A stretch of 44,784 nucleotides of DNA from a virus. Below the pieces are notes generated by a model. It ran no database searches. It had not been told where the DNA came from and saw nothing but the letters and a program-made list of their open reading frames with translations. A program made the translations under genes and the position numbers. Positions 32,299 through 41,700 of this stretch are shown here, one piece after another. Each line of letters begins with the position of its first letter. Position 1 is the stretch's first letter. The DNA lies in the IMG/VR virus record IMGVR_UViG_3300031951_000329, positions 1 through 44,784 of that record; one strand, given 5' to 3'.

Positions 32299-32553
32299 AT
32301 GAATATACTTCATATAGCCGAAGGATGGTATAATAGCTTTTTAGATAGAGCACACCTCCTAGACCCTGAGATAAGAGAACTTGGTGATAAGCGCCTGTCT
32401 GCTTGTTCAAATTGTCCGATTCGCACGGAAAATCGATGCGATAATACCAAAACACACATTAACACCTGGGGCACGCCATTTAACGGTTGCGGTTGTTACA
32501 TAGACAAAAAAGTTTTATGTAAAGAATGCACATGTCCTGGCGGATTCTGGTAA
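32299..32553 (+). CDS. Cys-rich probable zinc-binding protein, 84 aa
   Basis: Cysteines are concentrated in the second half: SACSNCPIRTENRC, then NGCGCYIDKKVLC and KECTCPGGFW. Nine Cys in about 45 residues, with C-x2-C and C-x-C pairs, suggest two structural zinc sites. The ending CPGGFW resembles the 'CP.gkW' close of small Cys-rich proteins common in Bacteroidetes and their phages (from memory). The N-terminus (MNILHIAEGWYNSFLD) is a helix. It lies between the HAD and PhoH genes in one operon with 3- and 13-nt gaps. Confidence 0.8.
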   Translation: MNILHIAEGWYNSFLDRAHLLDPEIRELGDKRLSACSNCPIRTENRCDNTKTHINTWGTPFNGCGCYIDKKVLCKECTCPGGFW

Positions 32554-32566
32554 AAAAACAAACACT

Positions 32567-33295
32567 ATGGCTGTAAGAAGAAAAACTAAACCGGTGGTAG
32601 AAGACCTTGTACAAGAACTAAAACCACAAGAAAGATTACTTATGAAAATAAGAGTTGATCTTAAATGTAAAAATGATCGCCAGAAAAATTTCATTAGACT
32701 AATAAATAAGCATGACATTGTAGTCTGTGCAGGTCCAGCTGGAACTGGAAAAACATTCGTTGCTTGCGCTGAAGCTCTAAAATTGCTAACTACACAAAAT
32801 CACAAGTATAAGAAAATCATAATCGTAAAATCTGTAACTGTTTTAGAAGGCGAAGAAATTGGTTTCCTAAAAGGGACAATGAAAGAAAAGATGGAGCCGT
32901 TTATGATATCTTTCTTAGATAACTTTCATAAACTTATAGGTAAAGAACTAACAGGAACAATGTTAAATTGTGAAATGATTGAAGTACTTCCACTTGCTTA
33001 TGTTAGAGGAAGAAGCATTGATAACGCAATCATTATTGTTGATGAGGCACAAAACATTACATTGAAAAACATGCGTTCAACAATGACTCGTTTAGGTGAA
33101 GATTCCAAAATCATTATTACTGGTGATACCAAACAGATTGATATGAAAGCTGGAAATACCTCATCATTAGAAAAAGTAGTTCAATACTTTACACCGATGG
33201 AAGAAGTTGGTATAATGGAATTTGGTAGAGAAGATATAGTTCGTAATCCGTTAATCATCAAGATTGAAGAAATCTTTGAGAAACATATGGGTTAA
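32567..33295 (+). CDS. phoH: PhoH-like ATPase
   Basis: This 242-aa protein has a Walker A CAGPAGTGKT (residues 54-63), a Walker B AIIIVDEAQN (152-161), the PhoH-specific VLPLAYVRGRSI just before it, and ITGDTKQID (sensor motif) after it. PhoH ATPases are widespread in large phages; some are linked to RNA helicase or RNA-processing roles, but the phage function is unsettled. The N-terminal 45 residues are basic. Its 3' end overlaps the convergent SET-domain gene by 4 nt. Confidence 0.95.
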   Translation: MAVRRKTKPVVEDLVQELKPQERLLMKIRVDLKCKNDRQKNFIRLINKHDIVVCAGPAGTGKTFVACAEALKLLTTQNHKYKKIIIVKSVTVLEGEEIGFLKGTMKEKMEPFMISFLDNFHKLIGKELTGTMLNCEMIEVLPLAYVRGRSIDNAIIIVDEAQNITLKNMRSTMTRLGEDSKIIITGDTKQIDMKAGNTSSLEKVVQYFTPMEEVGIMEFGREDIVRNPLIIKIEEIFEKHMG

Positions 33296-33735
33296 AAATC
33301 AATTATGTTAATTCTATCCTTTTTATTTGCAACCCAATAAGGACCGTAATTAACAGTAAGTTGTTCTCCCACGTTTATATCACGTAAAGTCTTAACACCT
33401 ATTAAGCGGTTTTCAAAATCGCGAAAGAACTCAGAATTATTATTACCGCTGTGATTATAGATACTTAAATATCCTAACATCACAGCGGTTTTTGGTTCAT
33501 CAGATTCATCAGGCCAACTCATACCGTATTGGTCAAGAACAATATCATCAATACTTATACCATCTCCTTGCGCCATATACATAGCTATGGTTATAAGTTT
33601 TTGTGGATATGTAAAGATTGGAGATAACTCAATAATAGTATCAGCTGGAATAGTTTCATAAGTAAAAACTCCCCAGCCGTTTATTTGTGGTATGTCTTTA
33701 AGTTCAAGACAGTTAAGAATAAAAGGTTTATTCAC
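33292..33735 (-). CDS. SET-domain protein (putative protein lysine methyltransferase)
   Basis: This 147-aa protein is a compact SET domain. It has INGWGVFTYETIPADTIIEL (residues 18-37, the 'G-x-G' AdoMet loop with G20 and G22), LGYLSIYNHSGNNNSEF (88-103, the NHS-N pseudoknot element with N94 and H95), and DINVGEQLTVNYGPYW (119-134, the 'GeElt.~Y' motif with catalytic-type Y130). There are no pre- or post-SET cysteines. Viral stand-alone SET enzymes such as vSET of PBCV-1 methylate histones; a phage version must act on a host or phage protein that is not identifiable here. It is one of only two minus-strand genes and overlaps the neighbouring minus-strand start by 8 nt. Confidence 0.88.
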   Translation of the reverse strand: MNKPFILNCLELKDIPQINGWGVFTYETIPADTIIELSPIFTYPQKLITIAMYMAQGDGISIDDIVLDQYGMSWPDESDEPKTAVMLGYLSIYNHSGNNNSEFFRDFENRLIGVKTLRDINVGEQLTVNYGPYWVANKKDRINIIDF

Positions 33736-34000
33736 TTGTAGAAATCAAATCTTCTGGAATACCTTTTATTTTTCTAGCGTAGAAGTCAGGTATTTTACCG
33801 CATGATCTGCAGATGATAATGTCAGCAGGTATAATCTCTTCTTTTGCAGTTGGGCTAAGTAAAGGTGATACTTTCTTAACCATTACTGCTGAGTCAAAAA
33901 GTCTACCTCCACATGAACATTCTACCCAGGGTAATGAATCTACGTCGATTCGTGGCGCAATATGAGCTTCTTGTCCACCTTGTATGTTTTCAAAATTCAT
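33728..34000 (-). CDS. Zinc-ribbon protein, 90 aa
   Basis: The sequence has WVECSCGGRLFDSAV and, 35 residues later, IIICRSCGKIPDF, a split C-x-C / C-x2-C zinc ribbon. Between them is VSPLLSPTAKEEIIPADI. Proteins with this 'eC.CG..f.....k..S...SP.g.e..ip....~C..Cg' layout occur in many marine and gut T4-like phages as far as I recall, with no known function. It is the promoter-proximal gene of the minus-strand pair and would be expressed from the divergent region 34001-34147. Confidence 0.85.
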   Translation of the reverse strand: MNFENIQGGQEAHIAPRIDVDSLPWVECSCGGRLFDSAVMVKKVSPLLSPTAKEEIIPADIIICRSCGKIPDFYARKIKGIPEDLISTSE

Positions 34001-34109
34001 AGAATTACTTTCTTTGTAGTTTACTACTTAGTCTAATCAATCTATCTACCGTTCAATCAATAGATATTAATTTTTATACACAATTTAAAAATAGTTCTTA
34101 GGAAACTAA

Positions 34110-34131
34110 ATACATATTTATGTATATAAAA
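34110..34131 (+). promoter_or_regulatory. Inverted repeat plus TATATAAAA box in the divergent promoter region
   Basis: The 147-nt gap between the minus-strand zinc-ribbon gene and the plus-strand exonuclease gene is the only divergent region in the window. It holds an inverted repeat, ATACAT-ATTT-ATGTAT (34110-34125), overlapping TATATAAAA (34123-34131), 25 nt before the ATG at 34148. The arrangement fits an operator over a late promoter. No clear box was seen for the minus strand, although AT-rich runs are present. Confidence 0.45.
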
Positions 34132-34147
34132 TCTAAATAAATCTTAT

Positions 34148-34852
34148 ATGTTTACTCAACAACAACTTAACAAACTACTTTTCTTTGACATCGAGACTGC
34201 AGGACAATATCCATCATATGAAGAGTTTAAAGCTCAAGATCCTGAAGGAGCCAAAATATATGCAGGAAAATGTGAAAGAATGGGATACGGTGATCCTGCT
34301 GATGGGTATGAAAATAAAGTTTCTTTATTCCCTGAATTTGGTCGTATTGTTTGTTTATCATACGGTCTTTGGAAAAATGGAGATATCCAAGTACAAACTA
34401 TTTCAGATTTAAACGAGGCTGATCTTATAAAGAAAACAGCTCACCTATTTAATAAAGCAACAGCAAGCGGTTTAATCCCTTGCGGCTGGAATATTAAGAA
34501 TTTTGACATTCCTTGGGTTTATCGTAAAATACTTATGTACGGATTCCTAGTTCCTGAATGTGTAAATACTTGGGGCAAAAAACCTTGGGAAGTAAACATT
34601 GTTGATTTAAAAGAATGGTGGAAAGGATTCTCTAATCTTGATGTTACTTTTGAAGAAGCAATGTACGGATTAGGATTACCTTCTCCTAAAGATGAAATGA
34701 ATGGCGGCCAAGTTCATTTTGAATATTGGGCAAATCATAACACAAACGGTATCATTAAATACTGTGAGAAAGATGTTATCGGAATGATTCGCATGATTGA
34801 AAAAATACATAACACTTATTATAAACCAGCCGTAGGCACAACACTTATTTAA
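34148..34852 (+). CDS. DnaQ-type 3'-5' exonuclease (DEDDy)
   Basis: This 234-aa protein has all three exonuclease motifs: FFDIETAG (D14, E16), CGWNIKNFDIPWVYRK (D120), and YCEKDV (Y205, D209), the tyrosine form of motif III. The layout matches stand-alone PolB-type proofreading-like exonucleases of the RNase H fold. It probably trims DNA or RNA 3' ends in replication or repair. The following glycosylase gene starts 1 nt after its stop codon, suggesting a shared repair function. A promoter box and inverted repeat lie upstream. Confidence 0.88.
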   Translation: MFTQQQLNKLLFFDIETAGQYPSYEEFKAQDPEGAKIYAGKCERMGYGDPADGYENKVSLFPEFGRIVCLSYGLWKNGDIQVQTISDLNEADLIKKTAHLFNKATASGLIPCGWNIKNFDIPWVYRKILMYGFLVPECVNTWGKKPWEVNIVDLKEWWKGFSNLDVTFEEAMYGLGLPSPKDEMNGGQVHFEYWANHNTNGIIKYCEKDVIGMIRMIEKIHNTYYKPAVGTTLI

Positions 34853-34853
34853 T

Positions 34854-35696
34854 ATGCCAGAATTAGCGGAAGTCAAAATCATGGGTGATTTCATTAATCA
34901 CGTTGTTGATAATGAAGGATTCTTTGAAAAGATTGAGAAATCAGAGTCTACTAAAGTAAAAACAGATCTTGATATCTTTGACGGCGGAGTATTTACATTA
35001 CGAGCAAAAACTCGTGGCAAAGAAATGATACTTCATCTTGAAATGGTGGGTGGCGATATTAATGGAGCCGTCACTAAAGATATGGGAGTTACTTTAGGTA
35101 TGAGTGGCAACTGGGCATACATAAGAAAAGAAAGTGAGCATTTAGAAAAAGTGCTTAAGCATTCTCATTTAAGATTTATCACAACAAGAGGAAACTATTT
35201 AGTATTACATGATGTTAGACGTTTTGCTAAATGGAAATGGGTAAATGATTGGAACGCTGGTCGTGGTCCTTGTCCGCTGACAGAATATCCTAAGTTTATT
35301 GAAAATGTAAAACTATATTTTAGTAAACACAAAGCATTTAACTTACCTATTAATGAATTGCTGATGAACCAACGATTCTTTAATGGAATAGGAAATTACC
35401 TAAGAGCTGAAATACTCTATAGACTAAACATTAATCCTTTTACTATCGCAAATGAGATTAGTCTTAAAGATTGGGACCATCTGCTTCTTCTTTGTCATTT
35501 ATGCGTTAGAGACGCATATACTTTGGGCGGCGGGCAATTAAGTGATTGGAAAAATCCTAATGGAGTTGATGCTAAAGACTTTAAAGAATGGAAGAAATGC
35601 TATGGAGTTTTATCGTCTTTAACCGATGGTACAGGCAGAAGATTTTGGTATGATCCAAAATGGGAAGAATATGTACCTAGTAAGTACACTCAATAA
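34854..35696 (+). CDS. Fpg/Nei-family DNA glycosylase without a zinc finger
   Basis: The 280-aa protein begins MPELAEV with the catalytic Pro2 and Glu3. It contains KTRGKEMILHLE, LGMSGNW, VLHDVRRFAKW, and the H2TH segment NQRFFNGIGNYLRAEILYR. Together these identify a bifunctional base-excision glycosylase/AP lyase. The C-terminus has only one cysteine (C249) where bacterial Fpg/Nei have four. It instead reads DGTGRRFWYDPKWEEY, the form of a 'zincless finger' as in NEIL1 and mimivirus Nei, keeping an Arg (R262/R263) for DNA contact. It would remove oxidised bases from phage DNA. Confidence 0.92.
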   Translation: MPELAEVKIMGDFINHVVDNEGFFEKIEKSESTKVKTDLDIFDGGVFTLRAKTRGKEMILHLEMVGGDINGAVTKDMGVTLGMSGNWAYIRKESEHLEKVLKHSHLRFITTRGNYLVLHDVRRFAKWKWVNDWNAGRGPCPLTEYPKFIENVKLYFSKHKAFNLPINELLMNQRFFNGIGNYLRAEILYRLNINPFTIANEISLKDWDHLLLLCHLCVRDAYTLGGGQLSDWKNPNGVDAKDFKEWKKCYGVLSSLTDGTGRRFWYDPKWEEYVPSKYTQ

Positions 35697-35706
35697 AAGA
35701 CTATGA

Positions 35707-35715
35707 TATATAAAT
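35707..35715 (+). promoter_or_regulatory. Putative late promoter box TATATAAAT
   Basis: TATATAAAT lies 35 nt before the ATG at 35742 in a 45-nt gap, at the point where the enzyme island gives way to structural genes. It is close to the T4 late consensus TATAAATA. Confidence 0.45.
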
Positions 35716-35741
35716 TAAAGGTAGAAAAAATATATCATTAA

Positions 35742-36602
35742 ATGGCAACAATTACAATCACAGAAATTCTCGGTACAGATAATATCGCAGGATCACGCCC
35801 AACAATCAATGACAACTTCAAAAAGGTAGCAGCTGCAATCAATACGTTAGAAACGTATCTTGATACATCGTTTGTGCCCGGAGCTGCTTTAAATGTTGGA
35901 AGCGCTTTAGTTAAAAAATACACTCGTCCAATTACCGACCAAATCTTTACATGTGAAGCAACAGGTCTTTTTGGAGGAAACCTTAATGTAGGACAAGATC
36001 TTGGTATAACAAGAGATTTTACAGTAGGAAGAAATCAAACTGTTCATGGAAATCTAACTCTAGATGGAACTGTAGGTATTAACAGTATCTTTACTTCAAC
36101 TATTCCAGTTTCTGTTGATGCTTCTTTAATTAATCAACAGTTTTATAATGGTTTAGGTGGCGGTGTAAACGGTCTTAATATTGATACACAAGCATTAACA
36201 GCTCCTACAACAACTTCAGTAACAAGAAACATCACAACTACAACATCTTTCCCAAAAGTAAGTGTTATACGTTTAAGTTGGTTAAACTTTACAAATACGG
36301 GTACTAATAACTGTACTGCTGTTCAATTACCTGCTGTATCTGATGCAAATGTTAAAAAAGGTCAAATTATAACTCTTCTTGTGGATGCAGTTCCAGTAGC
36401 TTCAACTGCAGCTATTGATTTTGAACTTAGTACAACTAATCTTGATTCTTCATATGCTAGTGTTAAGTTCAATGATTCAGGTGCTGTTGTTCCAGTTTTA
36501 AATAATGATACTAGAATTAGACAAGCGGCAATTACATTATATGCTGATAGCACAGGTTGGAGAATCCTTAACTCTGTAGGAGTTACTGTAGTAATTTCAT
36601 AA
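35742..36602 (+). CDS. Tail fibre/baseplate structural protein, 286 aa
   Basis: The N-terminal segment (EILGTDNIAGSRPTINDNF, then KKVAAAINTLETYLDTSF) is a helix typical of trimeric fibre attachment regions. Next comes a repeated short-strand part (GGNLNVGQDLGITRDFTVGR, then QTVHGNLTLDGT) like a beta-helical shaft, then a compact beta C-terminal domain. No catalytic motif is present. It is the first gene of the final structural block and follows a promoter-like box. Its exact place in the virion is unknown. Confidence 0.75.
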   Translation: MATITITEILGTDNIAGSRPTINDNFKKVAAAINTLETYLDTSFVPGAALNVGSALVKKYTRPITDQIFTCEATGLFGGNLNVGQDLGITRDFTVGRNQTVHGNLTLDGTVGINSIFTSTIPVSVDASLINQQFYNGLGGGVNGLNIDTQALTAPTTTSVTRNITTTTSFPKVSVIRLSWLNFTNTGTNNCTAVQLPAVSDANVKKGQIITLLVDAVPVASTAAIDFELSTTNLDSSYASVKFNDSGAVVPVLNNDTRIRQAAITLYADSTGWRILNSVGVTVVIS

Positions 36603-36618
36603 AAATACATTCAGATAA

Positions 36619-38769
36619 ATGGTTGCACCATTAATAAAACCTATCCGTGTGCAAGGTGGAACGTTCTATACGTTTTCATCAGCGTCTGAGGATCTTGGAT
36701 TATCTTTTAATGATTCACAAACAAAATTTCGTTTTTCGAAGTTTGCATTATTAAACATTCCAGATATTGGAAGTCCAGCAGTAGGTGAAAACCTAATGAA
36801 CTTTTCAAATTCACCAGGCGGGTTTGCAGAAATAGACGGATCTAAAACACTCAATGATTACTTAGCAGAATCGTTCCAAAACTATTGTCTTAATCTTGAG
36901 ACAATGATTTCTTCTTCTACCAATTATGATTCGAATCTGAACACAACTGTAAGTGAGCGTGTTTTCTTTAAGTGGTTAAAAGAAACGGGCGCCATCCGTT
37001 TCCGTGAAGCTGCTATAGGTTCAGAACAATCTGCAACTCTTTATGGAACACACTTTGTTGAGGAAGATGAATCTTTAACATATTCTAAAGTTATTAAGTA
37101 CATTGGTGACATTAACATATTAAACACAGTCAGAAATAATGCAAATGCTTTTTCTGAAGTTTATGTGTATGTACCAACATCACAAGGTAATACTCCAGTA
37201 GTCTTGTTTAAAACTCTTGATGATGCTAATTACGGCGTTTCATCAGTTTTTACAAATACGCCAGCTGATCCATTAAATAATGAATACATATACGGAAGAA
37301 CAGGCGCAACTATTCAACCAGCAGGTTTAAGTATACAAGCATTCTTTGATGCTGATTCTAATAATTTTTCTACACTTGACCCATTTGGTGCTCCTGCGGA
37401 TTTCTTCTATTTTAATCCTACAATTAACGGATGGATTCAAGAAGGTAATCCTGGGTTTCAATGGTGGTATTCTAATCCTATTGCAAATTCATTCTTTACT
37501 GAGCCAGGTTCATTTTTAGATGCAACTAATGATAGATTTAAAATTGACAGTGTAAACAAAACTGTTGAATTTACACGTTCTCGCCTTGACGGTATCACAA
37601 TGGAATTTAATCCAAGTGTGTATGCTGGTATTAGTGTAGGTGGTGCCTCTGATTTTGGTACTTATAATGAAACTGCAGCAGCACAAACATTTGACTTCAA
37701 TGCAATACTTGTTTATTATGATCTGTATGATCCAGCAAGTGGAGCGGTATCAGCAACAAACTTATTTGGTATCTTATTCTTAGATAATGTTGACCCTCTT
37801 GCTTCAGGAGGCGGTTACATTCCTAGATTAACAAAGTATAAGCCAAACTCATTTACTGGTGATAATGGTAACTCTTATGCTTTCCGTATTAATATCAAGT
37901 TTGATGTTAACTCACAAGATACTGCGGTAGAGACTTCTATTAATGATTACAATCCGTATTCATTAGAACTTTACATGGACGCATTAAATAAAATGGTTGA
38001 TGCTTACACTATCTTATTAGAAAATAATGCTTCATTACAAACATTAACTGATGAAGTAAATTCACTTAAGAATCTAGTGTTTACCGCAACTGGTATTGAT
38101 GAAGTAAATGCGCAATTAACAAATATACAAGCACAGATTACTGCCAATGCAGCAATCTTTACAAATACAGATAATCTTTTAAATCTTATACAAAGAAATT
38201 ACGAAGAAATCACAAACATATACAAAAACTATACTAGTGTGCAGATGTCATATAATATTGACTTGTTATCACCAGGTAGAGGTATTAGTTTGGATAAATC
38301 ACAAGCAGGAAGTGTTAAGATAATTAACACAAACCAAATGTTTAACCTTGGAACTAAACCAATCATTTCTATTGCTAATGATTTTACAATTAATCCATCA
38401 AGTTTTTCTTATCAACATTCTTTACTTAACTTTACAAATTACATTAAGATAACTGACGGATCAACAAATGCTCCTTATAATGTAGATAGAGATGTAATCA
38501 TATACATTGATGATGCTTTATTACCTTGGGAGGCTGGTCAGGTGACAAGATTCTCGTTTAAATACGGTTTAGATTTATCAAACACAAATGGTAACTTTAA
38601 CTTTATTGTTTACACTGATTCATTAGACAGACTTAACACAGGATTCCCTTATTCAGCAGAAGCGGCATTTGTAACTTATCTTGATTTTGAAAATAAAGGA
38701 AACTCACCAATCATTGAGGTAATCTGTATAGACCCAGCTACATATCAATTTTCGGTTGACATATTCTAA
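36619..38769 (+). CDS. Virion structural protein with central coiled coil, 716 aa
   Basis: The long beta-rich N-terminal part (MVAPLIKPIRVQGGTFYTFS...) is Asn/Ser/Thr-rich, as in baseplate and fibre proteins. A helical stretch at about 448-541 (LELYMDALNKMVDAYTILLE, TDEVNSLKNLVFTATGIDEV) should form a coiled coil. The C-terminal part is again beta-rich (YNVDRDVIIYIDDALLPWEA). It starts 16 nt after the preceding gene with leader AGATAA. I cannot name the T4 counterpart; gp9-, gp10- or gp11-like positions are possible from gene order only. Confidence 0.75.
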   Translation: MVAPLIKPIRVQGGTFYTFSSASEDLGLSFNDSQTKFRFSKFALLNIPDIGSPAVGENLMNFSNSPGGFAEIDGSKTLNDYLAESFQNYCLNLETMISSSTNYDSNLNTTVSERVFFKWLKETGAIRFREAAIGSEQSATLYGTHFVEEDESLTYSKVIKYIGDINILNTVRNNANAFSEVYVYVPTSQGNTPVVLFKTLDDANYGVSSVFTNTPADPLNNEYIYGRTGATIQPAGLSIQAFFDADSNNFSTLDPFGAPADFFYFNPTINGWIQEGNPGFQWWYSNPIANSFFTEPGSFLDATNDRFKIDSVNKTVEFTRSRLDGITMEFNPSVYAGISVGGASDFGTYNETAAAQTFDFNAILVYYDLYDPASGAVSATNLFGILFLDNVDPLASGGGYIPRLTKYKPNSFTGDNGNSYAFRINIKFDVNSQDTAVETSINDYNPYSLELYMDALNKMVDAYTILLENNASLQTLTDEVNSLKNLVFTATGIDEVNAQLTNIQAQITANAAIFTNTDNLLNLIQRNYEEITNIYKNYTSVQMSYNIDLLSPGRGISLDKSQAGSVKIINTNQMFNLGTKPIISIANDFTINPSSFSYQHSLLNFTNYIKITDGSTNAPYNVDRDVIIYIDDALLPWEAGQVTRFSFKYGLDLSNTNGNFNFIVYTDSLDRLNTGFPYSAEAAFVTYLDFENKGNSPIIEVICIDPATYQFSVDIF

Positions 38770-38785
38770 AAACTAAATAACACCA

Positions 38786-41700
38786 ATGGCAGAGACATCA
38801 AATAGTTTTGCAACCATACTTGCGGATTTTATCCGTCTTCAAAATAATTCACTTGAGCAATTACAAAAAGTTTCTCAAGCGGTTACTACGAATGCAGATA
38901 CAGTTACAGTTACACAAACAAACTCAGACGGAACTACAAGTACATTTACTTTACCATCTTTTGGATTCTTAAAATCAAGTATTGAAAGAATAGACAAGAC
39001 GGTAAGTACTATGCTTGGCTTTGATGGTTCAGAGGCTTACATTCGTATGCCTGATGGAACTTTTAAAAAAATCTATCAGTCAAAGAATGTTACTGACCCA
39101 TCACCAGTAGGACAAGTTACTGTTCCAGCTAAATTTATTGCTGAGAACAATTACTTCTTTGAGTCTTTATTATCACCTGCTTTAAAAGTTAGCATTGATG
39201 TTTCCAAATATGTTCCACAAGAAGAAAGTAAGATTTACGTAAAACGTATGATTCTTAGTCTTGACACTGACGATAAGATTCAATACTTTAATAATAGTCT
39301 CAAAGGTAAGAATGATATTAATTATGTTAACTTACTTGTAGAATTGCAAAAACGTAACATTACATATTTTGTTGATGAAGGTGTAAATGATCTTCCTCTT
39401 TCTATTGTAAGATACACTGGAGATTTCATAACAGTTAATATTGAAGATAGAACATACAGTAATCCTGATGGAAGTACTTCAACTAAACGTTGGTACCTTC
39501 TTAATACTTTAAAATATAATGATAATCTTTCATTAACTAAAGATACTATGGTTCTTAAGCCTGGTGACAAGTTATTAAAAGGTGAATCTATTTATGAAGT
39601 ATCAGAAATTGATAACTCAACAAATTTCATTAGAATTAACCGCACTAGTGGTTATGATCCTTTAGTAGTAGGTGAACCTGTAATATTCTATTCTGAAACA
39701 TTCTCACCTAAAGTTGCTAACGTTGGAATTGGATATGATGAATATGAAGTTGTGTTCTTTAAGAGTGTAAATGATACTGAAAACCTGTTATCATCTACAT
39801 ATTCACCGGGTGTTGCTTTTTACACAAATGAATTAACAATAGATTTAACTACAGGACCTAAGTTACTTAGTGATTTTTATAATGAATCTGTTCTTGACTT
39901 TGGAAGTATGCTTCTTGCAGGTTCTAAAGAAAACAAAATTGCTGCAGTAAATGGTCTTGTACCTAATGCACCCGTTCTTAACGAAGTTAACTTTAAAGTA
40001 GTTTCGGTTAATGATCATAAACTTGACCAAGCTGAAATACAAGCTATTCGTAAAAAGCAAGCAGATAAAGTTCGTCTTGAATCAGAGATAACCGAATTAC
40101 AGAAATCTATTGACAAAAAGAAAGAAGAATTAAACACAACTAAATTTAACTCAGATACTGAAAGAAGAGCTGTGAAAAACCAGCTTGACTCTCTTATTCG
40201 AGAAAAAGATACAAAAACAGCTCTTTATGCTTCAATCGTTAAAGAACTTGCTGTTACTGCACAACAAAAACCCGCTGCGCTTGATACACCTAAATATCGT
40301 ATCCGTGGATTCTATGCTATCCCAGAACCTGTAAAGGATTCTAACGGTCAAGAACAAAATGTAATACAGTTCTATACATACTATAGATATGTTCGTCCAG
40401 ATGGCTCTGCAAGTGACATAAAGCAATTTGATTATACAGATACAAGCGGTGCAATTAAAAGAGCTACTTATAGTAATCTTAATGAAGTAAAATCAGAGAT
40501 TCGCAAAAAAGTATATGATCCTGTAAGAGGGATATATGTTTGGCTTGAAGAAGACATTACTAATCCTGATGTAGTAAATATTAACCAAGTTGATATTCCA
40601 ATATCTAATGGTGAAAAAGTTGAGTTTTATGTGGTATCAGTTTCTGAAGCTGGTTGGCCAGAAAACCCAATTCTTTCAGTACCGTCTAATATCATTTCTA
40701 TTACTTTTCCACAAGATCTTGTTTCTGAAGACGAAGCTACTATTGCACTTCGTGAAGCATCACAAGATATTGTAAGAGTAGATCTTGAAAATGATTTAGC
40801 TGCTAAAGGACTTGATGTTCACCTTGCTTCTTCATTTAATGCAATAGAAAAATACTATGCGCATGATACTTCAGTAATCTCTTCAAATGTTTATACAGCT
40901 CAAGGAACTGTAATATCATTAGAAGATTACATTACTAGTCTTAACTTGAGAATACAAGATCTTGAGAATAGACTGAATAAAGTTGTGGGAGATGTTAAAG
41001 TTTACATTGTAGATGAAGAGAAAAATGCAAAACTCCCTGTTAAGAACGGCGATGTAGTAACTCTATTTGCTGGCTACTATACAGATGCAGTTAATTTACT
41101 TCCTGCAACAAGTCGTCGTGGTGCAATTATTAATAAGTCTTATAAAATTTATCTTGAAAATGAAGAAGCTTCACCGCTTCAACTTATTTCAAGATTACCT
41201 GGCGGTATTGCTGAAGAACTACCAGATAGTTTTTCTTCCTCGGTTCCTCCTGGAATTAATGACCCAGACTATAATCTTTATAGAAAATATGATATCACTC
41301 CTATTGTTAACCCATCGGTTAATCCAGCTGATACAAATAATGCTAATAAGATTGCTACAGCTTTCTACCAAAGCGGGCAACTTAAAGGCCAATTCTTATA
41401 CAGTAGATATACTGATGTAGGATTAGTTAATCCTCTTTACCAAGCGCCAGGTACAGGAACTAACAGATACATTGTTCCATCTACTGATTATTCATCAAAT
41501 GTTACACAACCTTGGATTTGGAACAGATTATCAGTAGGTCCTGGCACTGGACCTATTGGAGGTGGAACCGCAAACAATTTTACTATTCATATTGACCACC
41601 CTGCAATTAATCCTCCAGCTGCAGGAACTACTGCTACACTTGCAAATTTACAAACTCCGGTAATTGCTATTGATCCTATTTCAGGTAATCCGCAATCACC

